64,000 nucleotides of DNA, taken from the NCBI RefSeq assembly GCF_030687295.1, contig NZ_CP117425.1, positions 3,042,001-3,106,000 on the forward strand, read 5' to 3'. Both the position numbers and the translations under genes were made by a program. Position 1 is the first letter of the stretch; every line of letters begins with the position of its first letter. This document shows positions 19,727 through 29,490 of this stretch, piece by piece. The notes beneath the pieces were generated by a model. The model ran no database searches. It was given only the letters and a program-made list of their open reading frames with translations, and was not told where the DNA came from. The DNA comes from Pseudomonas beijingensis (GTDB taxonomy: Bacteria > Pseudomonadota > Gammaproteobacteria > Pseudomonadales > Pseudomonadaceae).

Positions 19727-21142
19727 TCAACGAGTTTGTGGGCCGATGAACCGGCTCTTGGCTTCGACATGTACGCTTTCGTCATCGGCGTCCTTGAGGA
19801 TGAAAGTCACCTCGTTGGTGCTCGATGGCAGTTGTTCCGGTGCGCTGGACAGTTCAACCGGCTGGCTGTAGATCTCGCCGGCCGCGACCTTGATTTCCCG
19901 GCGGCCTTGCAGCTTGAGGTCGGGCAGGCCGACGGCTTCCAGGACATACGTATGGTCGTGTTGGTCTTTGTTCATGATCTTCAGGCTGTAGACGTTCTCG
20001 ATCCGGCCTTCGGCGTTTTCGCGGTACAGCACGCGGTCCTTGCTGACGTCGAAACCCACCAGCGAACGCATGAAGAATGCCGCTGCCAGCAAGCTGATCA
20101 TGACCAGCAGCACCAAGGCGTAACCGATCAGGCGCGGGCGCAGTTTATGGGTTTTCTGCCCCGAGAGGTTATGTTCGGTGGTGTAGCTGATCAGGCCGCG
20201 GGGATAATCCATTTTGTCCATGATGTTGTCGCAGGCATCGATGCAGGCCGCGCAGCCGATGCACTCGATCTGCAAGCCGTCGCGGATGTCGATGCCGGTC
20301 GGGCAGACCTGGACGCACATGGTGCAGTCGATGCAGTCCCCAAGGCCCAGGGCCTTGTAATCCACGCCTTTTTTGCGCGGACCACGGCTTTCGCCACGCC
20401 GCGGGTCGTAGGACACGATCAACGTGTCCTTGTCGAACATCACGCTTTGGAAGCGTGCGTAAGGGCACATGTAGATGCACACCTGCTCGCGCAGCCAGCC
20501 GGCGTTGCCGTAGGTGGCGAGGGTGAAGAAGCCGATCCAGAAATACGACCAGCCATCGGCCTGGCCGGTAAAGAACTCGAACACCAGTTCGCGGATCGGC
20601 GTGAAGTAACCGACAAAGGTCACGCCGGTGACGAAGCCGATCAGCAGCCACAGGCTGTGCTTGGCGAATTTGCGCAGGAATTTGTTGGCGCCCATGGGGG
20701 CCTTGTCGAGCTTGATGCGCTGGTTGCGATCGCCTTCGGTGACTTTTTCGCACCACATGAAGATCCAGGTCCACACGCTTTGTGGGCAGGTGTAGCCACA
20801 CCACACCCGTCCGGCATAGACCGTGATGAAAAACAGACCAAATGCCGCAATGATCAGCATCCCGGACAGCAGGATGAAATCCTGGGGCCAGAAGGTCGCG
20901 CCGAAAATGAAGAACTTGCGTTCCGGCAGGTTCCACCAGACAGCCTGATGGCCGCCCCAGTTCAACCAGACCGTACCGAAATACAGCAGGAACAAGAACC
21001 CTCCGCCAAGCATCCGCAGGTTGCGGAACAGGCCCGTGAAGGCGCGGGTGTAGATTTTTTCCCGAGAGGCATACAGATCGACGCTGTTGTTCGCGTCCTT
21101 GGCAGGCGGGGTAACGTCATGTACCGGAATCTGGTTACTCAT
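19727..21142 (-). CDS. ccoG: CcoG (FixG/RdxA), polyferredoxin of cbb3 oxidase assembly
   Basis: A 471-residue membrane protein that reduces Cu(II) to Cu(I) for oxidase assembly in characterised cases. The start MSNQIPVHDV at 21142 fits the family. About five membrane helices surround CGYTCPQSVWTW and CIYMCPYARFQ; two ferredoxin-type cysteine clusters follow (CIDCTMCVQVCP and CIGCAACIDACD). The C-terminal third is an Ig-like periplasmic domain. It is the first gene of ccoGHIS-safE. A possible Anr box is 170 bases upstream. Confidence 0.96.
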   Translation of the reverse strand: MSNQIPVHDVTPPAKDANNSVDLYASREKIYTRAFTGLFRNLRMLGGGFLFLLYFGTVWLNWGGHQAVWWNLPERKFFIFGATFWPQDFILLSGMLIIAAFGLFFITVYAGRVWCGYTCPQSVWTWIFMWCEKVTEGDRNQRIKLDKAPMGANKFLRKFAKHSLWLLIGFVTGVTFVGYFTPIRELVFEFFTGQADGWSYFWIGFFTLATYGNAGWLREQVCIYMCPYARFQSVMFDKDTLIVSYDPRRGESRGPRKKGVDYKALGLGDCIDCTMCVQVCPTGIDIRDGLQIECIGCAACIDACDNIMDKMDYPRGLISYTTEHNLSGQKTHKLRPRLIGYALVLLVMISLLAAAFFMRSLVGFDVSKDRVLYRENAEGRIENVYSLKIMNKDQHDHTYVLEAVGLPDLKLQGRREIKVAAGEIYSQPVELSSAPEQLPSSTNEVTFILKDADDESVHVEAKSRFIGPQTR

Positions 21143-21310
21143 CAAATTGCATCCCACGGCAGTGGAAAAGTGCCGGGGCCAGTACGTGCCGACCTCGGTC
21201 AGAAAGGGTGTTGCAGTGGCGCAATGATACGCCTGTCGCTCTGGCTCAAGGGTGCGACCTTTGGTCGCGTTGGGCGTCTGGGCCGAATGGTGTAGCGGAT
21301 GTAACAAGTC

Positions 21311-21324
21311 ATGACCCAGATCAA
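21311..21324 (-). promoter_or_regulatory. Possible Anr box before ccoG
   Basis: Read toward ccoG: TTGAT-CTGG-GTCAT, one base off the palindrome. It lies 169 bases before the ccoG start; no convincing -10 at class II spacing is visible. Confidence 0.45.
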
Positions 21325-21468
21325 TTGACTATAGACAGTTCATGGCGTTGACGAAAAAACGAAAGAGGGGTTGTGGACAAATCAGTAGACAGGAGCAACC
21401 CCCAACTTGGTCGCTGAAGGCTCCATCAGGTGCGGGCAAATGCCTCTGTCAGGTGCAGGTCTGTCTTT

Positions 21469-21600
21469 GTGGCGAGGGGATTTATCCCCGCTGGGCTGCG
21501 AAGCAGTCCTAAAACCTGCCAACGCGGTGTGTCAGGCCGATGTAATCAGCTTATTGGGGGCTGCTTCGCAGCCCAGCGGGGATAAATCCCCTCGCCACAG
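21469..21600. repeat. REP inverted pair, family 2 (gtggcgaggggatttatccccgc form)
   Basis: GTGGCGAGGGGATTTATCCC at 21469 and its inverse ending at 21600; inner arms GCTGGGCTGCGAAGCAG and CTGCTTCGCAGCCCAGC. It fills the space between the ccoG promoter region and vapC. The same form recurs at 40341-40462. Confidence 0.88.
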
Positions 21601-21622
21601 GTCCGCACCTGGAGCTTCAGAT

Positions 21623-22045
21623 CTAGTTCTTTTCATCTCCTGACCACGGGTTGAGTACCGACACGCCGCTGCTCTGGAAATCACTTACGTTGCGGGTCAC
21701 CACGGTCAATCCATGGACCAATGCGGTAGCGGCAATCAATGCATCGCTTTCATTGCTGCGGCCAGGCACATGCAGGCGAGCGCAACGCAGCGCGACGGCA
21801 CGGTCCACGGCCAGGATCCTGCCGGCAAAGGCCGGCAGCACATGATTATCCAGCCAGGCCCGCAAGCGGCTGCCTTGCGTCGGGTCCTTGCGTTCGAAGC
21901 GCAGCACGCCGGTTTCCAGTTCCAGTACGGTAATCGCCGAGACGTACAGGCTGGGAGCGGGAACGCTACGCGCCCAGGCCTGGACGTTTTTATCTGCCTG
22001 GGATTTGCGCAGTTCGGAAATGACGTTGGTATCGAGTAGAAACAT
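21623..22045 (-). CDS. vapC: VapC-type PIN-domain toxin
   Basis: A 140-residue PIN-domain ribonuclease, probable toxin that cleaves tRNA or rRNA. Acidic active-site residues are visible in LLDTNVISEL (D5), VLELETGV (about E43), and SNESDALIAATAL (D101 region), with TRNVSDF near the end. Its ATG follows the antitoxin stop directly (TGA-ATG), so the two are co-translated. It lies inside the cbb3 oxidase locus, between the ccoG promoter and ccoP1, where I recall none in P. aeruginosa. Confidence 0.9.
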   Translation of the reverse strand: MFLLDTNVISELRKSQADKNVQAWARSVPAPSLYVSAITVLELETGVLRFERKDPTQGSRLRAWLDNHVLPAFAGRILAVDRAVALRCARLHVPGRSNESDALIAATALVHGLTVVTRNVSDFQSSGVSVLNPWSGDEKN

Positions 22046-22300
22046 TCAGGACAGGTCCACCGAGCGGGGTGTGATGACGGCGCGCTCGGTATCGAAATCG
22101 ATGTCCGGCGCATCGGGCATGACCAACAACTCGACAATGCTGGCGCCAATGCCGGTCAGTTTCTGGTACTCCTCAATGCTTAGCAGCACATGGGCCGGCT
22201 TGCCACGGTCGGTGATGATTACTGGCCCTTCACGGGTGGCTTTTTTGGCACCACTTGTGTCGTGGTTGAATTCGCGGCTGGAGATCGTCGTGATGGACAT
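22046..22300 (-). CDS. Phd/YefM-type antitoxin
   Basis: An 84-residue antitoxin. The N-terminal Phd/YefM fold shows TTISSREFNHDTSGAKKATREG, then PVIITDRGKPAHVLLSIEEYQKL; the acidic C-terminal tail (DAPDIDFDTERAV) should wrap the toxin. Pairs of Phd-like antitoxin with PIN toxin are common. It probably represses its own promoter; no operator is evident by eye in the 100 bases upstream. Confidence 0.9.
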   Translation of the reverse strand: MSITTISSREFNHDTSGAKKATREGPVIITDRGKPAHVLLSIEEYQKLTGIGASIVELLVMPDAPDIDFDTERAVITPRSVDLS

Positions 22301-22398
22301 GGGCGCGCCCTCATTTTGAATTCGAATGTAGGCACGTTACTACTGGTATGGAGGGGCGGCAAGCGCAACCGATTCGTCCAGGCTTTTCGACCGGTAAC

Positions 22399-22434
22399 AA
22401 AAAGGCCCCGCCAATCGGATTGGCGGGGCCTTTC
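22399..22434 (-). terminator. Strong terminator after ccoP1 (works on both strands)
   Basis: A 15-pair perfect stem, AAAGGCCCCGCCAAT / ATTGGCGGGGCCTTT with a three-base loop. On the minus strand TTTTTGTT follows; on the plus strand TTTCG. It ends ccoNOQP-1 transcription before the toxin-antitoxin pair. Confidence 0.92.
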
Positions 22435-22452
22435 GTGTATCAGTTGCTTGTC

Positions 22453-23436
22453 TTACTGGGCGTCAGCGGCCGGAGCCTTTTCGCCGTGAGACAGGCTGTA
22501 GACATAGGCCGCCAGCAGGTGGACCTTATCGTTGCCTTGCAGGTCGGCCTGGGCCGGCATCTGGCCCTGGCGACCGTAGCGGATGGTCTGCTGCAGTTGA
22601 GCGAAGCTCGAACCGTAGATGAAACCGGCCGGGTGCGTCAGGTCAGGTGCGCCCATGGCGGGCGTGCCCTTGCCGGCAGGACCGTGGCAGGCCACGCAGT
22701 TGGCCGCGAACAGTTTCTGGCCGTTGGCCGGGTCGGCCTTGGCGCCTTCCGGCAGCTTGCGACCGTGCAGGCTGGTCACCAGGTAGGCGGCCACGTCGGC
22801 CACGCCTTGTTCGCCCACCACGGCAGCCCAGCCCGGCATCACCGCGTGACGGCCGCCCATGATGGTGGTCTTGATGGTTTCCGGCTCACCGCCCCAGCGC
22901 CAGTCGGCGTCGGTCAGGTTGGGGAAGCCGTAGGCACCCTTGGCGTCGGAACCGTGGCAGACCGAGCAGTTGGAGGCGAACAAGCGGCCACCCATCTTCA
23001 GGGCTTGCGGGTCCTTGGCGACTTCTTCGATCGGCATGGAGGCAAACTTGGCGAAGATCGGACCGAACTTGGCGTCCGAGCGTGCCATTTCCTTTTCCCA
23101 CTCGTGAACGCCTGTCCAGCCGGTCTGGCCGTTGGCGAAGGCGGTCTGCTTTTCGTTGTCCAGGTAGTTATAGCCTGGCAGCAGGCCTTTCCAGTTGCCC
23201 AGGCCAGGGTAGAGCACCAGGTAACCGAGGGCGAACACGATGGTGCCCACGAACAGCATGAACCACCATTTCGGCAGCGGGTTGTCGTACTCCTCGATCC
23301 CGTCGAAGGAGTGGCCAACCGTCTCTTCGGTGGCTTCGCTGCGCTGGCCCTTGCGGGTCGACAGCAGCAGCCAGGTCAGGGCGAAGATCGTACCCAGACT
23401 GAGGACTGTGACGTACAGACTCCAGAACGTAGTCAT
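22453..23436 (-). CDS. ccoP1: cbb3 cytochrome c oxidase subunit III, copy 1 (CcoP1)
   Basis: Di-heme c-type electron-transfer subunit, membrane-anchored, facing the periplasm (327 residues). Two N-terminal helices flank the conserved [12 protein letters not shown] motif. The heme motifs are CSVCH and CVACH with Met ligands downstream. Compared with CcoP2 it carries an extra loop between PGYN and GWTG ([15 protein letters not shown]). Its ATG overlaps the ccoQ1 stop (ATGA), indicating coupling. Last gene of the first oxidase operon. Confidence 0.97.
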   Translation of the reverse strand: MTTFWSLYVTVLSLGTIFALTWLLLSTRKGQRSEATEETVGHSFDGIEEYDNPLPKWWFMLFVGTIVFALGYLVLYPGLGNWKGLLPGYNYLDNEKQTAFANGQTGWTGVHEWEKEMARSDAKFGPIFAKFASMPIEEVAKDPQALKMGGRLFASNCSVCHGSDAKGAYGFPNLTDADWRWGGEPETIKTTIMGGRHAVMPGWAAVVGEQGVADVAAYLVTSLHGRKLPEGAKADPANGQKLFAANCVACHGPAGKGTPAMGAPDLTHPAGFIYGSSFAQLQQTIRYGRQGQMPAQADLQGNDKVHLLAAYVYSLSHGEKAPAADAQ

Positions 23437-23618
23437 TCTTTGTTACTCCTAGAAGCTTGCTCGACGTGCTTGATGGCTTCGGGATCATCCGCGAACGGCA
23501 GCAAGGTCGCGTCGTCAAACTCCGACTTGCGCTTGGGGCTGAACACCCACAAGGCCAGGCCGATAAAGGCCACCATCACGACGACGGTGCCCAGGCCACG
23601 AATCATCCCGATATCCAT
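23433..23618 (-). CDS. ccoQ1: cbb3 oxidase subunit CcoQ, copy 1
   Basis: A 61-residue single-helix subunit that helps CcoP join the CcoNO core. Helix: [20 protein letters not shown], then the [18 protein letters not shown] tail. I prefer ATG 23618 because GGTGA stands five bases before it; a GTG at 23627 overlaps the ccoO1 stop (GTGA) and is the alternative. Confidence 0.93.
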   Translation of the reverse strand: MDIGMIRGLGTVVVMVAFIGLALWVFSPKRKSEFDDATLLPFADDPEAIKHVEQASRSNKE

Positions 23619-23623
23619 CCAGA

Positions 23624-24232
23624 TCACCGTTTGCTTTTGATGATGGTGCCCAGGCCTTGCAGATAGGCCACCAGCGCGTCCATTTCAGTCTTGCCCTTGA
23701 CGGCATCCTTGGCACCGGCGATGTCTTCGTCGGTGTAAGGCACGCCCAAGGCGCGCAGGACTTCCATTTTCTTGGCGGTGTCTTTGCCGTCGAGCTTGTT
23801 TTCTACGAGGAACGGGTAGGCCGGCATTTTCGATTCAGGCACGACGTTGCGCGGGTTGTACAAGTGCGCACGCTGCCAGTCGTCGGAGTAACGGCCGCCA
23901 ACGCGGGCCAGGTCCGGACCGGTACGCTTGGAACCCCACAGGAACGGGTGGTCCCAGACGCTTTCACCGGCAACGGAGTAGTGGCCGTAGCGTTCGGTTT
24001 CAGCGCGGAACGGACGGATCATCTGCGAGTGGCAGCCGACACAGCCGTTGGCGATGTAGATGTCGCGGCCTTCCAGTTCCAGGGCGGTACGCGGCTTCAT
24101 GCCTTCGACCGGCTTGTTGGTCACGTCCTGGAAGAACAGTGGAACGATCTGGGTCAGGCCGCCGACGCTCACGGCGATGACCATGAAGAAGGCCAGCAGG
24201 CCGATATTCTTCTCTACTGCTTCGTGCTTCAT
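23624..24232 (-). CDS. ccoO1: cbb3 cytochrome c oxidase subunit II, copy 1 (CcoO1)
   Basis: Membrane-anchored mono-heme cytochrome c that feeds electrons to CcoN (202 residues). N-terminal helix: [21 protein letters not shown]. Heme motif CVGCH near residue 70 in [14 protein letters not shown]; the methionine ligand is probably in [10 protein letters not shown]. The ATG shares one base with the ccoN1 stop (TGATG). Confidence 0.97.
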   Translation of the reverse strand: MKHEAVEKNIGLLAFFMVIAVSVGGLTQIVPLFFQDVTNKPVEGMKPRTALELEGRDIYIANGCVGCHSQMIRPFRAETERYGHYSVAGESVWDHPFLWGSKRTGPDLARVGGRYSDDWQRAHLYNPRNVVPESKMPAYPFLVENKLDGKDTAKKMEVLRALGVPYTDEDIAGAKDAVKGKTEMDALVAYLQGLGTIIKSKR

Positions 24233-25674
24233 CAGTGAGCTCCAACTACGGCGATCTTGGCGGCGGCTTCAGCTTCAGCCGGGTCAGAGGCACGAACGGT
24301 GCGGTACACGTTGTAGGCCATGAACAGCATGCCGCTGGCGAAGAACGCGCCGCCCAGGGCACGCACGATGAAGCCAGGGTGGCTGGCTTGCAGCGCTTCG
24401 ACGAACGAGTAGGTCAGGGTGCCGTCGTCGTTGATCGCACGCCACATCAAGCCTTGGGTGATGCCGTTGACCCACATCGAGGCGATGTAGAGCACGGTGC
24501 CGATGGTCGCGAGCCAGAAGTGCGCGTTGATCAGGCCGGTGCTGTGCATCTGCGCACGACCGAACAGTTTCGGGATCATGTGGTAGATGGCGCCGATGGA
24601 GATCATTGCCACCCAGCCGAGCGCACCGGCGTGCACGTGGCCGATGGTCCAGTCGGTGTAGTGGCTCAGGGAGTTGACGGTCTTGATGGCCATCATCGGG
24701 CCTTCGAAGGTCGACATGCCGTAGAACGCCAACGACACGACCAGGAACCGCAGGATCGGGTCGGTGCGCAGCTTATGCCAGGCACCCGACAGGGTCATCA
24801 TGCCGTTGATCATGCCGCCCCAGCTTGGCGCCAGCAGGATGATCGACATTGCCATGCCCAGGGACTGTGCCCAATCCGGCAGTGCGGTGTAGTGCAGGTG
24901 GTGCGGACCGGCCCAGATGTACAGGGTGATCAGCGCCCAGAAGTGGACGATGGACAGGCGATAGGAATAGATCGGACGCTCGGCCTGTTTCGGCACGAAG
25001 TAGTACATCATCCCCAAAAAGCCGGTGGTCAGGAAGAAGCCTACGGCGTTGTGGCCGTACCACCACTGGATCATCGCGTCGGTCGCGCCCGAGTAGGCCG
25101 AGTACGACTTGAAGAAGCTGACCGGCAGGGAGGCGTGGTTGACGATGTGCAGCATGGCGGTCACGACGATGAAAGCACCGTAGAACCAGTTACCGACGTA
25201 GATGTGCTTGGTCTTGCGCTTGACGATGGTGCCGAAGAACACCAAACCGTAGGTCACCCAGACGATGGCCAGCAGGATAGCCAGGGGCCATTCCAGTTCC
25301 GCGTATTCCTTGGTGGTAGTGAAACCCATTGGCAAGGTCACGATCGCACCGACGATCACCGCTTGCCAGCCCCAGAAGGTGAAGGCGGCGAGGCTGTCGG
25401 AGATCAGTCGCGTTTGGCAGGTTCGCTGCACGACGTAGTAAGAAGTGGCAAACAACGCACAACCACCGAAGGCGAAGATCACCAGGTTGGTGTGCAGCGG
25501 GCGCAGGCGTCCAAATGTCGTCCATGGCAGATCGAAGTTCAACTCCGGCCAGACCAGTTGCGAGGCGATGAAGACACCGAGCCCCATGCCAAGGATCCCC
25601 CAGACCACCGTCATGATGGCGAACTGGCGGACTACCTTATAGTTATAAGCAGTCGGACTGATTGCTGTGCTCAT
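24232..25674 (-). CDS. ccoN1: cbb3 cytochrome c oxidase catalytic subunit I, copy 1 (CcoN1)
   Basis: Heme-copper subunit that reduces oxygen and pumps protons; about 12 membrane helices in 480 residues. Visible ligands: [12 protein letters not shown] (heme b histidine), GHNAVGF and HHLHYT (CuB histidines), and [10 protein letters not shown] (heme histidines). First gene of ccoNOQP-1. Only a weak Anr-like site and an ordinary promoter lie upstream, in keeping with the constitutive role of oxidase 1 known from P. aeruginosa. It is nearly identical to CcoN2 through most of its length. Confidence 0.98.
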   Translation of the reverse strand: MSTAISPTAYNYKVVRQFAIMTVVWGILGMGLGVFIASQLVWPELNFDLPWTTFGRLRPLHTNLVIFAFGGCALFATSYYVVQRTCQTRLISDSLAAFTFWGWQAVIVGAIVTLPMGFTTTKEYAELEWPLAILLAIVWVTYGLVFFGTIVKRKTKHIYVGNWFYGAFIVVTAMLHIVNHASLPVSFFKSYSAYSGATDAMIQWWYGHNAVGFFLTTGFLGMMYYFVPKQAERPIYSYRLSIVHFWALITLYIWAGPHHLHYTALPDWAQSLGMAMSIILLAPSWGGMINGMMTLSGAWHKLRTDPILRFLVVSLAFYGMSTFEGPMMAIKTVNSLSHYTDWTIGHVHAGALGWVAMISIGAIYHMIPKLFGRAQMHSTGLINAHFWLATIGTVLYIASMWVNGITQGLMWRAINDDGTLTYSFVEALQASHPGFIVRALGGAFFASGMLFMAYNVYRTVRASDPAEAEAAAKIAVVGAH

Positions 25675-25758
25675 TCTAAGGTTCCACGGTTTGGGTGTTT
25701 TATTAGGATAAAAATCGGTCGCAAGTATGGAGAAAGCGGGGGGTCATTGCAACGCGCC

Positions 25759-25772
25759 ATGACCTGGGTCAA
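25759..25772 (-). promoter_or_regulatory. Weak Anr-like box before ccoN1
   Basis: Read toward ccoN1: TTGAC-CCAG-GTCAT, one base off. TTGCAA-N17-CATACT, a plausible sigma-70 promoter, begins six bases after the box, so spacing differs from a class II site. The remaining part of 25675-26155 contains no gene that I can support. Confidence 0.45.
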
Positions 25773-26113
25773 TGCTTTCCAAAGCTGATTCTGCGGCCTT
25801 TCCATGTGCCGAGTAGGGACAAAATTGGCCCTCGGCAAAATGTCGCAACGAAGGAAAGAGGCGAGGGGGTCAGGTCGGTTGTAACGGGGTGTGTTCGAAC
25901 ACGGCGTTCGGGTGATGCCAGGCAACTGTCGCAACAGCCGGTATTCACCTGCCTTTGCGGCCTTTTTGTCGAACGATTGTCGAACGCATCGGGTCGGGTC
26001 GACCTGAAACCGGCAGTCGCCAGCGCACGCAGAGGCAAGCTTAGACCCGATTCAAGGGAACCGAAAGAAAGACGAAGGGAGGGTGCGACAATGCGTCGCG
26101 CAGGGGCAGGGAG

Positions 26114-26139
26114 CCGCCGCATCCAGATGAATGCGGCGG
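26114..26139 (-). terminator. Hairpin after ccoP2, weak terminator candidate
   Basis: Perfect nine-pair stem CCGCCGCAT / ATGCGGCGG with an eight-base loop, located 17 bases after the ccoP2 stop. No U-run follows, so it may mainly protect the 3' end. Confidence 0.5.
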
Positions 26140-26155
26140 TTCGTGTGGTCAGGAT

Positions 26156-27109
26156 TTATTCGCTTTTGTGTTCCGCTTGCAGGCGCTCGGTGCCCGCACC
26201 CTGGGACAGGCTATAGACGTAAGCCGCGAGCAGTTGCACCTTGTCATTGCCCAACAACTCATTCTGCGCCGGCATGTGGCCCTGGCGACCATGGCGAATG
26301 GTCTGCTGCAACTGGGCCAGGCTGGTGCCGTAGATGAAGCCGGCCGGTTGCGTCAGGTTCGGCGCGCCCATGGCTTCGGTTCCCTGGCCGTTGGCGCCGT
26401 GGCAGGCGATGCAGGTGGTGTTGAAGGCCTGCTGGCCGGCTTGCAGGTCGGCACCGCTGTCCGCCGGCAACGGCAGGCCGGCCAGGTCGTGGCGTACATA
26501 CGCGGCCACGTTCTTGACCCCGGCGTCCCCCAGCACTTCACCCCAGGCTGGCATCGCCGCCATGCGGCCGCCCATGATGGTCGCCTTGATGGTGTCGGCG
26601 GCGCCGCCCCAGCGCCAGTTGCTGTCGGCCAGGTTCGGGAAGCCGAAGGCACCCTTGGCGTCCGAGCCATGGCAGACCGAGCAGTTGGAGGCAAACAGGC
26701 GCCCACCCATCTTCAAGGCCTGTGGGTCCTTGGCCACTTCTTCCACGGGCATGGCGGCGAATTTGGCGAAGATCGGCCCGAACCGGGCGTCGGCCTTGGC
26801 CATTTCCTTTTCCCATTCATGGGCGCCGGTCCAGCCGTTTTCGTAGCCGGGCAGGATGCCTTTCCAGTTGCCCAGGCCCGGATAGAGAACCAGGTAGCCA
26901 ACGGAAAACACCAGGGTGCCGGCGAACAACAGGAACCACCACTGCGGCAGCGGATTATCGTATTCCTCGATGCCGTCGAAGCTGTGGCCCATGGTCTGGT
27001 CGACGCTGCCCTTGGTCTCGCCCTTGCGGGTGCCGATCAGCAGCCAGGTCAGGCCGATGAGGCTGCCGATGGTCAGTACGCAGATCCACGTACTCCAGAA
27101 GGTGGTCAT
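26156..27109 (-). CDS. ccoP2: cbb3 cytochrome c oxidase subunit III, copy 2 (CcoP2)
   Basis: Di-heme electron-transfer subunit of the second oxidase (317 residues). Same layout as CcoP1: [12 protein letters not shown], then heme motifs CSVCH and CIACH. It lacks the extra loop after PGY. The tail [14 protein letters not shown] differs fully from CcoP1. The start overlaps the ccoQ2 stop by four bases (ATGA). Confidence 0.97.
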   Translation of the reverse strand: MTTFWSTWICVLTIGSLIGLTWLLIGTRKGETKGSVDQTMGHSFDGIEEYDNPLPQWWFLLFAGTLVFSVGYLVLYPGLGNWKGILPGYENGWTGAHEWEKEMAKADARFGPIFAKFAAMPVEEVAKDPQALKMGGRLFASNCSVCHGSDAKGAFGFPNLADSNWRWGGAADTIKATIMGGRMAAMPAWGEVLGDAGVKNVAAYVRHDLAGLPLPADSGADLQAGQQAFNTTCIACHGANGQGTEAMGAPNLTQPAGFIYGTSLAQLQQTIRHGRQGHMPAQNELLGNDKVQLLAAYVYSLSQGAGTERLQAEHKSE

Positions 27110-27306
27110 GGCCGGGTACTCCTTGTCGCAGGGTCTTGGGGGGTGATGTCGGCGGGCGGTTCGTCGGCGAACGGCAGCAGGCGCGCCTGGGCGAATTCCG
27201 GCCCGCGCTTGCTGCTGAACACCCACAGGGTCAGGCCGATGAAGGCGATGAACACCACGACGGTGCCCAGGCCACGGATCATTCCAGTGCTCATTTCAAA
27301 GAACAT
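27106..27306 (-). CDS. ccoQ2: cbb3 oxidase subunit CcoQ, copy 2
   Basis: A 66-residue single-helix subunit: [22 protein letters not shown] followed by [19 protein letters not shown]. The ATG at 27306 has GAGGTAA eight bases upstream; the inner methionine at 27294 has no ribosome site. It starts six bases after ccoO2. Confidence 0.92.
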   Translation of the reverse strand: MFFEMSTGMIRGLGTVVVFIAFIGLTLWVFSSKRGPEFAQARLLPFADEPPADITPQDPATRSTRP

Positions 27307-27311
27307 CAGGC

Positions 27312-27920
27312 TTACCTCTTGCTCTTGATGGCAGTGCCGAGCACTTGCAGGTAGGCCACCAGCGCGTCCATTTCGGTCTTGCCCTTGAGCGCGGCCACGC
27401 TGCCGGCGATGTCGTCGTCGGTGTACGGCACGCCGAGGGTGCGCATGGCGCGCAGCTTGCCCTCGGTGTGACTGCTGTCCACCGCCTGGGCCACCAACCA
27501 CGGGTAGGCCGGCATTTTCGATTCGGGCACAACGTTGCGCGGGTTGTACAAGTGGGCGCGGTGCCAGTCGTCGGAGTAGCGTGCGCCGACCCGTGCCAGG
27601 TCCGGCCCGGTACGCTTGGAGCCCCACAGGAATGGGTGGTCCCAGACGCTTTCGCCAGCGACGGAGTAGTGGCCGTAGCGCTCGGTCTCGGCGCGGAACG
27701 GACGGATCATCTGCGAATGGCAGCCGACGCAGCCTTCACGGATGTAGATGTCGCGGCCCTCCAGTTGCAGGGCGGTGTAGGGCTTCATGCCGTCCACCGG
27801 CTTGTTGGTCACGTCCTGGAAGAACAGCGGCACGATCTGGGTCAGGCCGCCAATGCTCACCGCCAGGACCATCAACAGCATCAGCAGGCCGACGTTTTTT
27901 TCGATTGTTTCGTGTTTCAT
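27312..27920 (-). CDS. ccoO2: cbb3 cytochrome c oxidase subunit II, copy 2 (CcoO2)
   Basis: Mono-heme cytochrome c subunit (202 residues) with N-terminal helix and the CVGCH heme motif in [14 protein letters not shown]. It differs from CcoO1 mainly in the stretch after [10 protein letters not shown] ([21 protein letters not shown]). It follows ccoN2 by ten bases. Confidence 0.97.
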   Translation of the reverse strand: MKHETIEKNVGLLMLLMVLAVSIGGLTQIVPLFFQDVTNKPVDGMKPYTALQLEGRDIYIREGCVGCHSQMIRPFRAETERYGHYSVAGESVWDHPFLWGSKRTGPDLARVGARYSDDWHRAHLYNPRNVVPESKMPAYPWLVAQAVDSSHTEGKLRAMRTLGVPYTDDDIAGSVAALKGKTEMDALVAYLQVLGTAIKSKR

Positions 27921-27930
27921 GGCGGACTCC

Positions 27931-29355
27931 TCAGGCCATCTGCGCGGCAGCGGCGGCTTCGGCAGGCTGGTAGGCCCGCACGGTGCGCCAGGTGTTGTAG
28001 GCCATCAGCAGCATGCCGAGAAGGAAGATCGACCCGCCCGCCAACCGCACGACGAAGCCTGGGTGGCTGGCCACCAGGGTTTCGACGAAGGAGTAGGTAA
28101 GCGTGCCGTCCTCGTTCACCGCACGCCACATCAGGCCCTGGGCGATACCGTTGACCCACATCGAGGCGATGTACAGCACCGTGCCGATGGTCGCGAGCCA
28201 GAAATGCGCGTTGATCAGGCCGATGCTGTGCATCTGTGGCCGACCGAAGACTTTCGGGATCATGTGGTACAGCGCCCCGATGGAAATCATCGCCACCCAG
28301 CCTAGCGCGCCGGCATGCACGTGGCCGATGGTCCAGTCGGTGTAGTGGGAGAGGGCGTTGACGGTCTTGATCGCCATCATCGGACCTTCGAAGGTCGACA
28401 TGCCGTAGAACGCCAGGGACACCACCAAAAAGCGCAGGATCGGGTCGCTGCGCAATTTATGCCAGGCCCCCGACAGGGTCATCATGCCGTTGATCATGCC
28501 GCCCCAGCTGGGTGCCAGCAGGATCAGCGACATCACCATGCCCAGGGACTGCGCCCAGTCCGGCAGCGCGGTGTAGTGCAGGTGGTGCGGGCCGGCCCAG
28601 ATGTACAGGGTGATCAGTGCCCAGAAGTGGACGATGGACAGGCGATAGGAATACACCGGACGTTCGGCCTGTTTCGGCACGAAGTAGTACATCATCCCCA
28701 GGAAGCCTGCGGTGAGGAAAAAGCCTACGGCGTTGTGCCCGTACCACCATTGCACCATCGCATCCGTGGCCCCGGCGTACACCGAGTAGGATTTGGTGAA
28801 ACTCACCGGCAGTTCCAGGTTGTTGACGATGTGCAGGATCGCCACGGTCAGGATGAACCCGCCGAAGAACCAGTTACCGACGTAGATGTGCTTGGTGTTG
28901 CGCTTGGCCACGGTGCCGAAGAACACGATGGCGTAGGCCACCCAGACGATGGTGATCAGGATGTCGATCGGCCATTCCAGTTCGGCGTATTCCTTGGAAC
29001 TGGTGTAGCCCAGGGGCAGGCTGATGGCCGCCAGCAGGATCACCAGTTGCCAGCCCCAGAAGCAGAACGCGGCGATTTTCGGCGCAAACAGCTGGGTCTG
29101 GCAGGTGCGTTGCACCGAGTAGAACGAACTGGCGAACAGGGCGCAGCCGCCGAAAGCGAAGATCACTGCGTTGGTGTGCAGCGGGCGCAGGCGGCCGAAG
29201 CTGGTCCAGGGCAAATCGAAGTTGAGTTGTGGCCAGACCAATTGGGCGGCGAGAAAAACCCCGAGCCCCATGCCGACGATGCCCCACACCACCGTCATAA
29301 TGGCGAATTGGCGGACCACCTTGTAGTTGTAGGCGGTACTGATAGAAGTGTTCAT
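27931..29355 (-). CDS. ccoN2: cbb3 cytochrome c oxidase catalytic subunit I, copy 2 (CcoN2)
   Basis: Oxygen-reducing subunit of the second oxidase, 474 residues. The CuB and heme histidine motifs ([23 protein letters not shown]) are all kept. The start [14 protein letters not shown] at 29355 is chosen by alignment with CcoN1; the frame runs on upstream but without similarity. A perfect Anr box 122-135 bases upstream predicts strong induction at low oxygen, as for cco-2 of P. aeruginosa. Confidence 0.98.
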   Translation of the reverse strand: MNTSISTAYNYKVVRQFAIMTVVWGIVGMGLGVFLAAQLVWPQLNFDLPWTSFGRLRPLHTNAVIFAFGGCALFASSFYSVQRTCQTQLFAPKIAAFCFWGWQLVILLAAISLPLGYTSSKEYAELEWPIDILITIVWVAYAIVFFGTVAKRNTKHIYVGNWFFGGFILTVAILHIVNNLELPVSFTKSYSVYAGATDAMVQWWYGHNAVGFFLTAGFLGMMYYFVPKQAERPVYSYRLSIVHFWALITLYIWAGPHHLHYTALPDWAQSLGMVMSLILLAPSWGGMINGMMTLSGAWHKLRSDPILRFLVVSLAFYGMSTFEGPMMAIKTVNALSHYTDWTIGHVHAGALGWVAMISIGALYHMIPKVFGRPQMHSIGLINAHFWLATIGTVLYIASMWVNGIAQGLMWRAVNEDGTLTYSFVETLVASHPGFVVRLAGGSIFLLGMLLMAYNTWRTVRAYQPAEAAAAAQMA

Positions 29356-29476
29356 GGTTCCCCATCCACGGTTCAGCCGAAGTGAGCGCCTGCGCAAGGC
29401 AGTGCGGCGTTCTTCGCCTGGAGTTATAGGCAGACTAAAAGCGAGGCAAGCATGGACAAACAGCACAAGGCCAGTA

Positions 29477-29490
29477 TTGACGGGGATCAA
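29477..29490 (-). promoter_or_regulatory. Anr box of ccoN2
   Basis: TTGATCCCCGTCAA read toward ccoN2, matching both half-sites. CATGCT, a possible -10, lies 22 bases on. The last base of the box is the first base of the presumed ATG of the divergent hydrolase gene. Confidence 0.85.

Noticed and set aside
25806..26216. Open frame in the gap between ccoN1 and ccoP2
   Set aside because: It starts in the ccoN1 promoter area, has no ribosome site and reads into the end of ccoP2 on the opposite strand.
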